From Phytophthora colocasiae (lineage: Eukaryota > Oomycota > Peronosporomycetes > Peronosporales > Peronosporaceae), in assembly GCA_018806915.1 (NCBI GenBank), contig JAGKQI010000058.1:62001-126000 (forward strand): a stretch of DNA of 64,000 bases, written 5' to 3'. The position numbers and the translations under genes were made by a program. Below, one piece after another: positions 1 to 10,288 of this stretch; the stretch's first letter is position 1, and every line of letters begins with the position of its first letter. Below the pieces are notes generated by a model. That model was not told the DNA's origin. It did not search any database and saw only the letters and a program-made list of their open reading frames with translations.

Positions 1-326
1 TTGTAGTCGGGGTCTGCGGGCTTGCCGCTTACGAGCCGCACCAGACGCCCCCAAAGAGGCACGACCAACAGGAAGCGCTTCATCTCCAGGCGCTCAAGGC
101 CAAAGGGCATCCCTGCCAATGGCTCCAGGTTGGGTAGCACATGTTTACCCAACACCAAGTCACGCAGCTCTAGCGTGCCATCACGCACCGACCAGGCGAT
201 GCAGAACTTGTTGCCCACGGCCGAGGCCGCAAACTGATGCAGTAGCACCGTCAGCAGCACATCGCCATACACCGCGAAGGCCACAGCGAGCACCACCGAG
301 ACCAACAGCAGCACGAACAGCCACAT
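1..326 (-). CDS. N-terminus of a chorein-like (VPS13/bridge-like lipid transfer) protein, partial
   Basis: The reading frame is open from an ATG at 326 to the window edge, so only the first 108 or so residues are visible and the rest lies outside. The first 30 residues are strongly hydrophobic (starting MWLFVLLLVSVVLAVAF) and look like a membrane anchor. They are followed by a stretch resembling the chorein N-terminal motif of VPS13-type bridge lipid-transfer proteins: a 'GTLELRDLVLGKHVLPNL' strand pattern, then 'LERLEMKRFLLVVPLW', where VPS13 proteins carry a basic strand followed by 'IPW'. Such proteins carry lipids between membranes at contact sites. A membrane anchor before the chorein-like part is more like the BLTP1/SABRE/Hobbit group than VPS13 itself. 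The family assignment is inference from a short segment. The reading frame is well supported by its length and hydrophobic periodicity. Confidence 0.55.
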   Translation of the reverse strand, partial: MWLFVLLLVSVVLAVAFAVYGDVLLTVLLHQFAASAVGNKFCIAWSVRDGTLELRDLVLGKHVLPNLEPLAGMPFGLERLEMKRFLLVVPLWGRLVRLVSGKPADPDY

Positions 327-589
327 TACGCAGTCGTCGGTTTGCTTCTGGACTTATCGAAAGACGGCGAATGTACGAATGAATAGAGCGAAGCGGTCCG
401 TCGGAGCAATTGTGGGAATGCGATCCAACTGGCGCATCTCCGATATATTGTGTAGTGATACACCAAAAAGAGCGATTTACGACCAATCGAAAGACACCTG
501 ATCTAAATTGACGCCTTCCCATTGGTGGAATGCGTTAACTCAAAAGGTGCAAGTTGAGTCGTGTCAGCAGCCATCGTTTGTCGTACAGA

Positions 590-2603
590 TCAGTCAAGTT
601 CCCTGACATTCGTATAGAGCTTGGTAGGCGCTGGCGGTGGAATCGCAGCAGTCGGTTGCTCCAGCTGCTGGCCAGGTTGCTGCTTCATTAGACCCAACTC
701 GCGCAGGATGTCGGCGCGACTCAGAACGCGTACAGATGAGTCCGCAGCGTCTTCGTCTGCGTCGCCCGTCCCATCCGCGTACAGTTCCTCTGTTTGCTCC
801 TCGTCCTTCGTTTTGCACCCACGCCAACAACAACACAATATGGAAAGTCAGTCTCCAATACGATGTCCTGAATACAGTAGTCCCGCTATATGCACACATT
901 CCACTTGTGAAACGTACCTCAAAGGCCGATGGCAGCGACGGTGGACGTAGCCGGAAGGGAGCGACACTGGCACGCTGGTGCAGTTGGTCCCAAGTCTCAC
1001 GCGGCTCGACATCAATTCGGCCTGGTCCGATAGGTGGCCAAAAGAGCTCTTCAGCTCGCATTGGCTCCGGGGTCGGAAGATCCGGTCGAGTCGGGGTCAC
1101 AGCGGCAGACAGAGCCGAGGCGCGGTTGACTCTACGGAGGTCGCTTTGTTCACCAGTTAAAGCCTGGGCAAACTCATCTTCAACATGTGTCCTTGTAGAC
1201 TCGCTCTCCATCGCTGAGCTTTCGATGGCAGCGGCTCGATTCAAGCATCGAACCGCGGGCTCCTCGCTTGAATCGACTAGCGAAATGTGCTGCACCGCCT
1301 GCACAATCGAGCAGCCTACAGCTTCAACGTCTGCAGCAGCTGGGTGATCATCGTATTCGCTTTCGTCGGCCATCATGGCGCTGGTAGCGGAGACTTGAAG
1401 TGGTGCCGGTGGTGGCATGGATATTATGGCCTCTGAATGTTCAATCACCTTGTGCTCAACATTCGCAGCGCCCCTAGTCGGGTGCGACGTCTTTGCCAGC
1501 TCCTCTGGTTTAGTAGCTGTGGTTGCCCAAAACTTGGCCCCCATCTGTACAATACCATTATCCATGACATCGGACTTCTCTTTCTGGGAATCTGCGTGTG
1601 CCTCCTCGATGCGTGCATCCCACTTGGCTCGCTCAGCAGTGTCCATTGCAACATATTCCTCCTTTGTGATGGCTCTAAAGCCCCGCAAGTCCACGTCGAT
1701 GTCTTCTGGTTTGTCCTCCGGGGTGGAATTTAACAACTTCTGTGCGCGCTCAAGATCCAATTCCTTGATTCTGCGCTCCCGTACCTGCGCCTGCCACTCG
1801 CGAAACTCATGCAGGGAGCGTCGACGCTCTTCATTTTCCAGGTTTACAAACACCCGTTTCGCTTCCCGCTCCGCCTCGACACCACCTGATAGCCATGCAG
1901 TTACAGAAGCACGCTCGATAGGGAAAATAGGTCGATCCAGGAACGACAGTTGTGGCAATGCTGAAATGTACGTCTTTCGGAACGAGCGTGTACTGGAGAC
2001 CACCGGGTTGCCTGTGATGCGCAACGCTTTGAGCATCGGTACAGCTTTGAGCACGGTCAAAGTATCAGAGTCGTCGATGAGGTTGTGGCTGATGTCAACG
2101 TTGTTGAGCAGCGGACACTGGGCCAGCTCCTGCAAGTCTGCGCTTGTTGTCAGACGGTTGCGTGAAGCGTTCAGTGATAACAAGTTAGGCAGTTGAGCTA
2201 CTCCAGCAAGTGACTGGATTCGGTTTTCACTCAGATCTAGAGTGTTGAGCTCCCGCAAGGCCTGAAGATTCTCAACTTTTTCGAGGAGGTTCTTGCTTAG
2301 GTATAAACACCGCAAATTGACGAGATGGTCTAAGTTCTCGATTTTTGGGAGACCATTGGATTCAAGCCAGAGAGCCTTGAGGTTGTAGTATGCCTCCAGG
2401 CCCTCGATGCGCTGAAACCCACGGAAATGCGCGTACAGGCTGTCGTTGAGCTCTGGTGTCTCGTAGCCGTCATTTTCCAAACACAATTTTCGCAAGGTTT
2501 CGGCGTCCATGACAGGCAGCTGACCCTTGCGCTCTCTGTGGAAGCGGTTCTTCTCTAACTCGCGAAGCCGGTCGAACGGCGACATCACGCTGGTCGTAGG
2601 CAT
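590..2603 (-). CDS. DNAAF1: DNAAF1/LRRC50 (ODA7-like) dynein axonemal assembly factor, leucine-rich repeat protein
   Basis: Two exons, 2603-918 and 805-590, are joined in phase 0 across a 112-nt intron (donor GAG|GTACGT, acceptor AAG|GAC), giving about 633 residues. I start at the ATG at 2603; the frame is open 24 nt further but only from a GTG. Residues 65-215 hold six leucine-rich repeats of the SDS22 type (for example LKALWLESNGLPKIENL). An LRR-cap follows (FRKTYISALPQLSFLDRPIF), then a charged helical region and an acidic tail. This is the layout of LRRC50/DNAAF1, which acts in the cytoplasm to preassemble dynein arms for motile flagella; human and algal members are 725 and about 440 residues. 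Its presence fits an organism with flagellate zoospores. The second exon is recognisable because the first frame runs into arginine-rich noise after the donor. Confidence 0.85.
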
Positions 2604-2746
2604 CTCGAACAAAGGAATAGTTACCACTACGCACCAGTCAAAATGACCTTGAACAGACGCGGACTGTTCAAAGATTTTCTGTCATTTCTGAAATCGTTAT
2701 CGGAGATCTCTAAGTAAAATACATCCATAGCCTAGGCTGAACGGCC

Positions 2747-4911
2747 TTAGAGATCGATAAGCTTGAATTCTTCGCGGAAGTGCCCGATGTCTTTCGTATC
2801 AGCGATCTTTACCAAATCGAACCGCTCCATGCACGTGAAGCAAATTCTTAAATAGCTCCAGATATGGTCTGCGCGGTTGTTCAAGCTCAGTGCCTGAAGG
2901 TAGCACTTTGTTGCCTCCTCATAGTTCCCCAAATTAGCGTGGCTAATTCCCAGGTTAAGCCACCCACGGGCATACCGAGGCTTCAGCTCCAACGCACTGA
3001 ATAGCACAATACGAGTTAACTACAGTCTAAACCCAATTGCAATGGCAAGGTTTTCAACGCACCGATGATAGGCAGGGATGGCGTCTGACGACCGAGCCGA
3101 GTTCGCCAGCGTTGCTCCGATTTTGTTCCACAATGCATATTCATCCGGTCGCGAGTCTGTAGCAGTTTTGAAGCTTCCAACTGCTGCGTCGTAGTCTTTC
3201 GACACATTATAAAGCACGCCCAGAACAACCTGCACATCAGAATCACTCGGGTCGTGCGCTCTTGCCTGCAGCATCAATTGCATCACCTCGTCCATCAAAG
3301 ATCCGTCGCTGTACTCATCCACCTGGATTTCCAGGCCGTGGAATTTTGGGTTGTGCTGTACCCAGGCCTTCAGTGTTTTCAGCGCACCTTGTGGGTTCAA
3401 CTCGTTAACGTTGCTGACTCCGAGTGCCAAAAGCGCACTTAAGTTGTAAGGGTCCTCTTCCACAGCACGTTCCAAGCAAATAATGGCACTCTTGTCCTCG
3501 TCATTTTCTGCGTGGCACTCGCCGAGCATTCTCCATGCCTCACTGTTATCGGGGTGCTGTTGCACTTCTGCTTCAAAAGCAAGGATCGCGTCATCCAAGT
3601 GGCCCGACTTGAAAAACTCAACGCCCTTCTGGAAATTCTCGGACGCGTCAAGGAAGGGGTTATCGGCCTTGTAGGTGTAGTCCTGGTTAGTAACATTATC
3701 CCATGCATCTTCGAACGGGTCTGTAGTCTGAGCTTCCGCCATTGCCTTCTCCCATATAGCCTCCTGCGATATAACACCGAGCAAAGAAAATAATCGATCA
3801 ATCAGCAGCTAGACCAGCGATTCGGTGAGGTATCATACACACGTACCAAATTGTCACCTTCACCCCACGCACTATCCATCATCTTCTCCCCTGCGGTCTT
3901 TGAGTCGCCCCACGCCTGGTCCAATCCGGAGGTATTAGCTGTACCAGCATCCTTCCACGCTCCTTCAAGCGGATGTGCGTGAGCTGCAGCGGACTCTGCG
4001 AAAGCACCTTCCATCGCAGCAGCTGACGCATTTCCACTCTGTTTCCAGCTCGAGTCGAACAGGTCTCGGTTCGAGTGCATATCTGCTGTGTCTTCCCACG
4101 CTCCTTCTAGCGCACCCTCCATCTTAAGTTCGCCACCAACAACCTCATTCTTCTCTTCGTCAATTTGCACCTCGCCCGAGCTAACTTGATTCATAAACTT
4201 TAGGAACTGACTGTTCTGGAACTTGGGGTCTGGGTTCTGGCTCATAGTGCGCGCCATCTCGCTAGAGGCTTGTTGTGCTTCTAAATTCTTCGTTGCCTCT
4301 TGTGTCACCTGCTCCAGTGGAGTATTTACTTGCTGTGTCGTCACGGGAGCACCGTGCATCATTGGTTGGTGCATAATGGGCACTGGTGCCTTGGTCTCTT
4401 CCCATGCCACCTCATGATGGGACTTGCCAGCAGTCTGCCAAACATCACTGAGGTGGTTGGAGCGGAAATCCTCCACCCATGTGTCCTGCTGCATGGTGTG
4501 CGGATGCATCATTTGAGGCCCCATCATTGGAGGGGGTGGTCCGTGCATGCGCTGGAACTGCACGCGCTGCGCCTCCTCGAATGCTGCCTCCATGGAGGCC
4601 TGGTGTGCGTGCATCATCTGTTGCTGCCCTTCGCCCGAACGAAACGCAGCCTCCATGCGTGAGCGGCTTGCTGCCTCCTGTTCAAAAGCCGCCAGGAACT
4701 GTGGGTCGGCGCCTTGCGCCATGTTGGGGCGTTGCATCTGCATCTGCAACTCGCTGCGTGCACCGTAAGGCGGCATTGGCCCGCGGGCCTGGCGGCCACG
4801 CGCCTGTGACTGCACGACACTATCTAGTGCGCGCGACAGTGGGTTTTGCGCTGCAACAGTGCCATCTACGGCACAGCCTGTGCCCTGCACGATCTTGCCT
4901 AGCACATCCAT
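2747..4911 (-). CDS. PEX5: PEX5, peroxisomal PTS1 import receptor
   Basis: Three exons: 4911-3847, 3763-3063 and 2996-2747. The introns are 83 nt (donor GTACGT, acceptor CGCAG) and 66 nt (donor GTGCGT, acceptor TTCAG). The product is about 671 residues. I chose the ATG at 4911 because it places a cysteine (GTGCAVDG) at residue 13, matching the conserved N-terminal cysteine that is ubiquitinated for receptor recycling; the frame extends further only from a TTG. The N-terminal half carries one canonical WxxxF motif (WVEDF) and a run of W-containing repeats. The C-terminal half holds TPR repeats that bind the SKL-type signal; the last (LELKPRYARGWLNLGISHAN) is restored only by splicing out the second intron. 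The protein shuttles between cytosol and the peroxisomal membrane. Confidence 0.92.
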
Positions 4912-5922
4912 CACTGCGAGCCTCTCTTCAGTCTTGCGGTGGTTCTTGTAATGGTGGCTTCGCGCCTTCAAGAAGCCTTAGTTTGCGTAAGCGGGAACTC
5001 CGGCTGTTTAAACATCACAAAATGTAATAACCTCTGGTATTAAATGAGAATCCAATTACAAACGTTAGTAGTTATTTTGGAAAAATGATTCTATAATATA
5101 ATATTGTTTGCTTTTAATGATAAGCGAATTGTGACAAAATCAGAATGAATACAGTGTTTTACGAACCCTGCAAATTATGTATGTACACCACATTTTATGA
5201 AAAATAATCGTGCTTACCCGTTGAACAAGATTTTGCTAAAAAGCCATGCCTGCACTAAGTGAGAGGAACCCGTACGTTACTCCAATAACTGCTACCGGTA
5301 GACGTTTGATCAATTTGTTAACACATCGATGCCAGCGACAGCTTGTCTTCTACGAATTGTTCTATTCGCTGCGCTCATTATCCATCCGCAAGCCAGAGCT
5401 GGCAATGCTGCTGACCCATGTTGTGGCTCAAAAGCCTGCGAATGCCGCCGCTGGAAAGCGGCAAGCCAATCCAGGTGCAAAGCAGCGCTTTCATGAGGTC
5501 TATGGTCTGGAATCTGTCTACTGTTGCTCTCAGTGCAAGTCGCACAGGAAGAACAAATCAAGTTGACAGACAGGACCATCATCCTGCGGAGCGGCCTCTC
5601 CGATTTCGAGACTCTCGCGAGAAAGTCAAGGTGGCACCGGGTGATCTCACTGCTTCCCACGATACAAGTGTATCTTCCTGCGTGCACTGCTTAGAAACAC
5701 CACCATGAATCTCTCGATTTTTGGTTTGGGCCCAATTGCTTGGCTTGATGGACATGTAGGCTGTCGGCTACCAACCATCGACTCATCGACTCTACTGTAC
5801 AGTACATGTATGACCCCAGATTGTCGGCCCTGTGTCACAGGCTGTGAGTCAGTGACAGGCTGTGACTCCGCAGCAGCAAAGGCCAATCCCCAACGTGCTC
5901 GGGTCGCTTGCTCATATTTCAC
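4912..5922. other. Intergenic region, AT-rich then short unsupported open frames
   Basis: From about 5000 to 5240 the sequence is clearly AT-rich and probably holds the PEX5 promoter and nothing coding. A 106-codon open frame at 5246-5566 (+) and a 125-codon frame opposite it (5687-5310, -) overlap. Neither has a recognisable domain, low-complexity signature or splice continuation, so I do not call them genes. At 5826-5879 the unit 'caggctgtgactc/caggctgtgagtc' is repeated. The stretch ends at the TA dinucleotide that begins the nested transposon region. Confidence 0.5.
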
Positions 5923-6263
5923 TACAGGTTTCCCCGCCTAATTTGCAAGGGTCGGACCAAGAAAATTTGCCAGGATGCAAAATCTGCACAGGTAACACAT
6001 AAACGCAGCAACTACTGAATTAGTGTAAACTTTATTAGTTTGAGGTCGCGTGGCTTCTCTCGTGCTATCTCGTATGCTGGAATAAACTTGTCCTCTTCAA
6101 GTCTGTGCAGTTGTTCATCTCTATCAAGGCGCACGTACACTTTCTTCTTGCTGGATGGCATGTTGATAATTGATGAATGAGGCTTATCAGCGCTAGCACA
6201 GCATATTGCAACAAATAATGTTCATTCTCAGCCTTTCGTTTACCACCGTAATGGAGCAACTTG

Positions 6264-7238
6264 TACTACCTCTGTGCGGAAAATAATGAGCATTTTAAAA
6301 AAAATTGCGCAGCGCTCCGCCTCGTTTCTTTGGGGAGTTATTAGATTTGCAGAGGAGCTATGCGTTTGTGTTGAGCTGCTGACAAAACCAATTTGTGAGC
6401 GTACGTGCTCCGCCACATTAGAAGTACTTCTAGTAGTAAAACGGATCAAACTCAGACGTCGTTGACGTCTCACGAGCAGTTAATGCGTCTGGAACATCAA
6501 CAGGAGTTGTCAATACAGAAAAGGAGAGTGCCATAGCCGCCTGCTGTGCTATGGCAAGCGCTGCTCCAACCTTCTTTACGTAAAACCACTTTTCGTCGAT
6601 GTGGACCACGTCGTGCATTGCGTCGAACTTGTAGGTTCCATCAAGCTGAGGGGTTCATGCAGAACTGGGGCCTCTTGAGGCGATGCAAAGGGGTGAGCAG
6701 TGGACGAGTTTGTCTTAGCGCACGGCGTAGGAAGCCCTCCTTCACGAGTTGTTGCACGAGATATGAGCTCACGCCAGAGCCCTGATGTATAGCACGCTGG
6801 TGCTCACGGTCATTTACAGGCACTTCGGCGAGGCACTTGCACAACTCCACGCGGTTCTTCGTCTTTGCCCTCGAGTGTTTTCTTGACTTGACTACCGCTC
6901 CTACCCGGTCTCCCATTGACCGGATACCCTGCTCCCAAATGCGAGAAACAGCGCAGCGGTTTAGATCAAAGTAGGCAGCTCTCCGCCCGATATCGCCGTG
7001 CCTGAGCACCCCTCCGTTGCTGTGAAGAAGCAGCATCTCCCACACTGCTTGGCGCTCTTCGTCAGACGCCCCCGATCTGCTCATCGCCGCTCCGGTTTGA
7101 AAGTGATGGGGGGAGGTCCAGCGGGAAGATTGGGCGGGAGATTCGAAATTCAAAATATGATCAGATTTGCAAGGTATAGATTCTGAACAGGATGTAATAC
7201 AATTGGAAATGCTCATTATTTTCCGCACGGAGGTAGTA
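6264..7238 (-). mobile_element. Inner mariner-type element inserted into the outer element, internally deleted
   Basis: Inverted repeats of about 32 bp with one mismatch lie at 6264-6295 (TACTACCTCTGTGCGGAAAA...) and 7207-7238. Both include a terminal TA, so the insertion site was a TA in the outer element. The element is about 971 bp and encodes a broken transposase on the minus strand. Its near-perfect termini but defective coding region suggest recent movement powered by a transposase supplied elsewhere. Confidence 0.82.
6430..7084 (-). pseudogene. Mariner/Tc1-type transposase remnant, frameshifted and truncated
   Basis: From the ATG at 7084 the frame encodes a helix-turn-helix region (SDEERQAVWEMLLLHSNGG ... 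RCAVSRIWEQG) typical of oomycete mariner-like transposases. The frame is broken near 6650. A second frame (6618-6430) resumes with 'MHDVVHIDEKWFYVKKVG', which holds the first catalytic aspartate in the IDEKWF context of Tc1/mariner enzymes. After that point the sequence diverges into unrelated residues, and the second and third catalytic acidic positions are absent. The copy therefore cannot encode an active enzyme. Confidence 0.8.
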
Positions 7239-7415
7239 CTTGTCAAATGCATTCCCGCGTTCCCTCTAGATTACATCTATCTCAGTACATTGGAGAATCT
7301 GTCTCAGCAAATCGCATCCGCATCTGCACGTCGTCATCAAGGTATATTGCTTGACACAGTTGCAAATTAGGCGGGGAAACCTGTAATACATGTACATGAA
7401 CAATGTTCATGTGGA

Positions 7416-8029
7416 GCACCGATCGACAGAATGCATGAACCACTTTCCCGCAGGTGCAAAGTCTGTCCTGCGTGTGTAGACTGGTTATGTGAGAACGAAT
7501 TAATAACGATTTTGGTAAAAGATAGAGAGCAGCTGTATTTGCACTAAAAATTGGTTTAAGTGCCTTGTTAAATGCACTTATGCACTAGTGCCTTTAAACG
7601 AAAAAATATCATCCTTGATCTTGCGCCAGTTATTGATGGTCCTCCGCGGAATTTGTTGCTCTTGTGCAGCTTTTCGTTGGCTTAGCCCCTCTTTCGCTAA
7701 GAGGACACGCCGTTTTTCTTTTATTGTGTAGTGCATGCGGCGTTGTTTGGCTGGCGCGTACACCTCCTCAAGGAGGCCTGTGATGGCAACCTCCTCTGCC
7801 TCCTGCAATACTGTCGCGGGTGGTGGGGTCTGCGAGGACTCCTCGTCCGCTGCCTCCATTTTATCGAGTGGCTGGTGGAGACCTCCGTTTTATCGAGTGG
7901 CTAGTGGAGTTTTATTTTAGCGATTGAACGCTGCGACGGGTGATTTGATTGGTTGATAACAATTTGTGTACACAATTCTATGTCACGGGCGCCCTTTTTA
8001 TATGGACCATGCATTCTGTCGATCGGTGC
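7416..8029. repeat. 22-bp perfect inverted repeats bracketing about 570 bp
   Basis: The 22-mer starting GCACCGATCGACAGAATG at 7416-7437 recurs as its exact reverse complement at 8008-8029. The match does not extend in either direction. The interval contains a pogo-type helix-turn-helix fragment and, at about 7858-7910, a duplicated 22-bp unit (ttttatcgagtggct...). The arms may be the ends of a decayed transposon or the traces of an inversion. No target-site duplication is obvious beside them. Confidence 0.6.
7578..7859 (-). pseudogene. Pogo/CENP-B-type helix-turn-helix transposase fragment
   Basis: This 93-codon frame opens at an ATG and ends in a stop. Its second half (YTIKEKRRVLLAKEGLSQRK ... 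IPRRTINNWRK) has the pattern of the N-terminal DNA-binding helix-turn-helix (Psq/CENP-B-like) of pogo-type transposases: a basic start, a growth-promoting 'A.EGLSQR.AA' helix, then the recognition helix 'RRTINNWRK'. The DDE domain that should follow is missing, so this is a fragment. The preceding acidic, proline-rich 40 residues are typical of these proteins in oomycetes, though that is general knowledge and not a search result. Confidence 0.6.
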
Positions 8030-8929
8030 ACTTGGTCGAGTCTCTCTCGGAGAGAAAGATTCCGCGGTGGGACGTTTTCTTCAGTGCTTTGCCTTCTGAA
8101 GGCGATGCTCCAAGCGGCCCATCTGTATATCGCAGTGGTACCGCTCGTCGACGTCCTCCACGAACCGCATGCACACTGTGCGGCACAGTGTATATATACT
8201 GTACATCCACTCCGAGTCTTGTAGGCACATACACGAAATCAAAACTCGCTCGTCATTGGTAGCCCATACACTCTCTGCTTTGGTCATCCATTGAGCTCTA
8301 CCGATGTTAAACGGCACATGCAGGCTGCAGCAGACTTCGACAAGCATACTTCAACATCTACAGGCCCTCCATGCACCTTTCAACCAGACAGACTTGACGA
8401 CAAAAATACAAGGCCGATAGCTTCAAGCCAATGCGCTGCAACCAGAAGCAATGCTGTTGGTCGCTCTACAGTAGCGATCCACGAAACAACAAGTAGATTT
8501 CAGCCGGAGCGCTATACAGTAGTTTGCCGTCACGACGGCGATTGTCCACTAGATACACTTTGTATTTCCTCCTCGATGAGTTCTCCGTTGCTTTTGAAGC
8601 CGCCCACTCGATTCTTGTCGTGACCGATGCTTCTTCCGCCTGGAGGACAGACCACTGCGTGTCGGCCGTTGCTGTAGTTCGGCGGCCAAAAGCCCCTTCT
8701 ACACACATCCGAAAATCGCTCAGACGAAATAAATCAAATACTCACTGCCCCTACCCCTATTATTTCCAGTGAGGCGTTATGGCCCAGCTTGTCTCGTGAA
8801 CTGGTGCAGTCTAGGCCATTATCTATTCGGTCGCCGCGGCGCTCGTGCAGCCCCACCACCACGTTCTTCCACCTGTCATCCCGGTCTCGCCCAGACCGCG
8901 CCTTCCCCCGCGGTGCTGGCCACTTGTCC
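8030..8929. other. Gene-poor interval, probably decayed repeats
   Basis: Several short overlapping open frames occur here (for example 8347-8081 and 8708-8466 on the minus strand), but none has a domain I recognise. Some, such as the minus-strand segment with 'RRKYKVYLVDNRRRDGKL', have a coding-like composition and may be transposase remnants. A small hairpin, CACTGTG-CGG-CACAGTG, lies at about 8176-8192. The last 150 bases should hold the PP2C promoter; I see no clear initiator motif. Confidence 0.4.
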
Positions 8930-10105
8930 ATGGGAATTTCGTGCTCACGCGACCACAGCCGCGCCTCTTCCTCTGCTAGACCTCGCCGCAACAAGCTTCA
9001 GCAGATGACCGACCGCCGCAGTAAGATCACCAGCTCCTCGTCCGGTGAGGAGCACTCACCGCCCTGCTTCCGACTACGAAGAGGTGAGGACAACCGCGGC
9101 CAATTGGAAACCGTGACACCGCCCGCCACACAGGAGCGGAGACGACGAATGAGCCCCGGGAGTCCAAGCCGGAAACCGTCGGACCAGTTCCTGCCTAGCC
9201 CTGTCGTGCGCGACTACGCAGCCGTGTCTACGCAGAATAGTCAATTCAGGAAGCATATGGAGGATGAATGCGTTGCGATTCCTAAGTACAGGGCGTTCCC
9301 GGACGACCCTGCCGTGAGCTCTTTCTTTGGTGTCTACGACGGCCACGGAGGTGATTTCTGCGCCAAGTATGCAGCCAAATACTTCCATCAGAAATTGGCA
9401 GACCTCATGCAAGTCAAGTACAGATCGAAGCGAAGACAGTCGTCTGAGGTTGAGAGCAGCAGCAACCGCAGCAATGTCACCTCCACCAGCAGTATGGATG
9501 ACTGCTCAGATATCGAGGCCGACGTATTGAGCAACACCGAGATTGAAAGTTGCTACGCAGAGGCTTTCTCATCGCTTGACAAGGAGCTAGAGGATTTTGA
9601 CGAGTCCTCGGAGAGCGGTTCTACAGCCGTGACCTGCCTCATTCGCAAATACAACGGTCGTACGACTTTCCACATCGCTAATGTCGGTGATTCACGTGCA
9701 ATTTTTTGCTGTGACGGCCGGACGTCGCGGTTATCTGTAGATCACAAAGCCACAAATGAGGACGAGGTCAAGCGAATCCGTGCGCTCAATGGTATTATCG
9801 TCAACAAGCGTGTGGCTGGATCCATTTCGGTCACACGGGCGCTGGGCCAGGCGGACGAGAAGAAGTTCATCACCAGTGCACCGCATATTGCGTCGTTGGA
9901 GATTGCATCGGACAAAGCTTTCCTTGTATTAGTGAGCGATGGCGTCACCGACGTCTTCAGCGACGAGGAGCTAACGAAATTTGTCGCCCAGCGTCTTGCA
10001 GAAGGCGAGAAGTCCATCACCATTGGCAAGATGTTATTAGATGAGGCCAAGGCGCAAGGCTCCATGGATAACATGACCGCCGTAATTATCTGTTTCGGGG
10101 AGTGA
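8930..10105 (+). CDS. PP2C-family serine/threonine phosphatase, probably N-myristoylated
   Basis: A 391-residue PP2C (PPM) phosphatase without introns. Motifs in order: 'FFGVYDGHGG' (metal-binding Asp, residues about 131-140), 'GSTAV' (about 230), 'NVGDSRA' (about 252), 'LVSDGVTDVF' (about 335) and 'GSMDNMTAV' (about 377). Together these supply the acidic residues that hold the two Mg/Mn ions. I start at the ATG at 8930. The frame is open further upstream, but this start gives MGISCSRD, a good N-myristoylation signal with an adjacent cysteine for palmitoylation, so membrane association is likely. Residues 1-85 are basic and serine-rich. An acidic, serine-rich insert (about residues 165-215) splits the catalytic domain between the first and second motifs. 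The substrate is unknown. Confidence 0.88.
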   Translation: MGISCSRDHSRASSSARPRRNKLQQMTDRRSKITSSSSGEEHSPPCFRLRRGEDNRGQLETVTPPATQERRRRMSPGSPSRKPSDQFLPSPVVRDYAAVSTQNSQFRKHMEDECVAIPKYRAFPDDPAVSSFFGVYDGHGGDFCAKYAAKYFHQKLADLMQVKYRSKRRQSSEVESSSNRSNVTSTSSMDDCSDIEADVLSNTEIESCYAEAFSSLDKELEDFDESSESGSTAVTCLIRKYNGRTTFHIANVGDSRAIFCCDGRTSRLSVDHKATNEDEVKRIRALNGIIVNKRVAGSISVTRALGQADEKKFITSAPHIASLEIASDKAFLVLVSDGVTDVFSDEELTKFVAQRLAEGEKSITIGKMLLDEAKAQGSMDNMTAVIICFGE

Positions 10106-10288
10106 GCTGTTGGCGCCAAGCTGATTGCTTTTCTTCTGAACAACAAGTAGAGCTAGTAACTAAGGCCATTCAAGCCACTAATTATGTCAGCGAGAATCGC
10201 TTCTGTGGATTAGTTTCTGATAAATAGTGCATCGTGCTTAAGCAAGAACGACAAGCAAAAAGATAGCGCACTGGTACGAACGAATTGC

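Larger units (their letters stand above)
5923..7385. mobile_element. Outer Tc1/mariner-superfamily (pogo-like) short element with 24-bp terminal inverted repeats
   Basis: A perfect 24-bp inverted repeat starting 'CAGGTTTCCCCGCC' lies at 5925-5948 and, inverted, at 7360-7383. Each copy is flanked outside by TA (5923-5924 and 7384-7385), the target duplication of Tc1/mariner/pogo elements. TIRs beginning CAG are common in pogo-type elements. Without the second element inserted inside it (6264-7238), the outer element is only about 490 bp, so it is non-autonomous. It retains a short minus-strand frame of 49 codons (ATG near 6163, stop near 6014) with a charged, helical, coding-like composition (for example LDRDEQLHRLEEDKFIPAYE), perhaps the remains of a transposase. 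Boundaries are read directly from the sequence; the superfamily follows from the TA duplication and CAG ends. Confidence 0.8.

Noticed and set aside
2604..2627. Eight extra N-terminal codons for DNAAF1
   Set aside because: The upstream frame opens with GTG, not ATG; the ATG at 2603 is the first plausible eukaryotic start.
4912..4971. A 20-residue N-terminal extension of PEX5
   Set aside because: It would begin at TTG, and the conserved cysteine would lie too far from the N-terminus.
5246..5687. Overlapping 106- and 125-codon frames on opposite strands
   Set aside because: No domain, no consistent composition, and they overlap each other in a repeat-rich island. They are most likely chance frames.
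7949..8347. Open frames on both strands near 8.0-8.3 kb as a gene
   Set aside because: They overlap in several frames, show no domain and end abruptly. Decayed repeat is more likely.
8789..8929. Longer PP2C protein starting at 8789
   Set aside because: It would bury the myristoylation-type start MGISCS inside the chain, and the extra residues are arginine- and proline-rich without any pattern.
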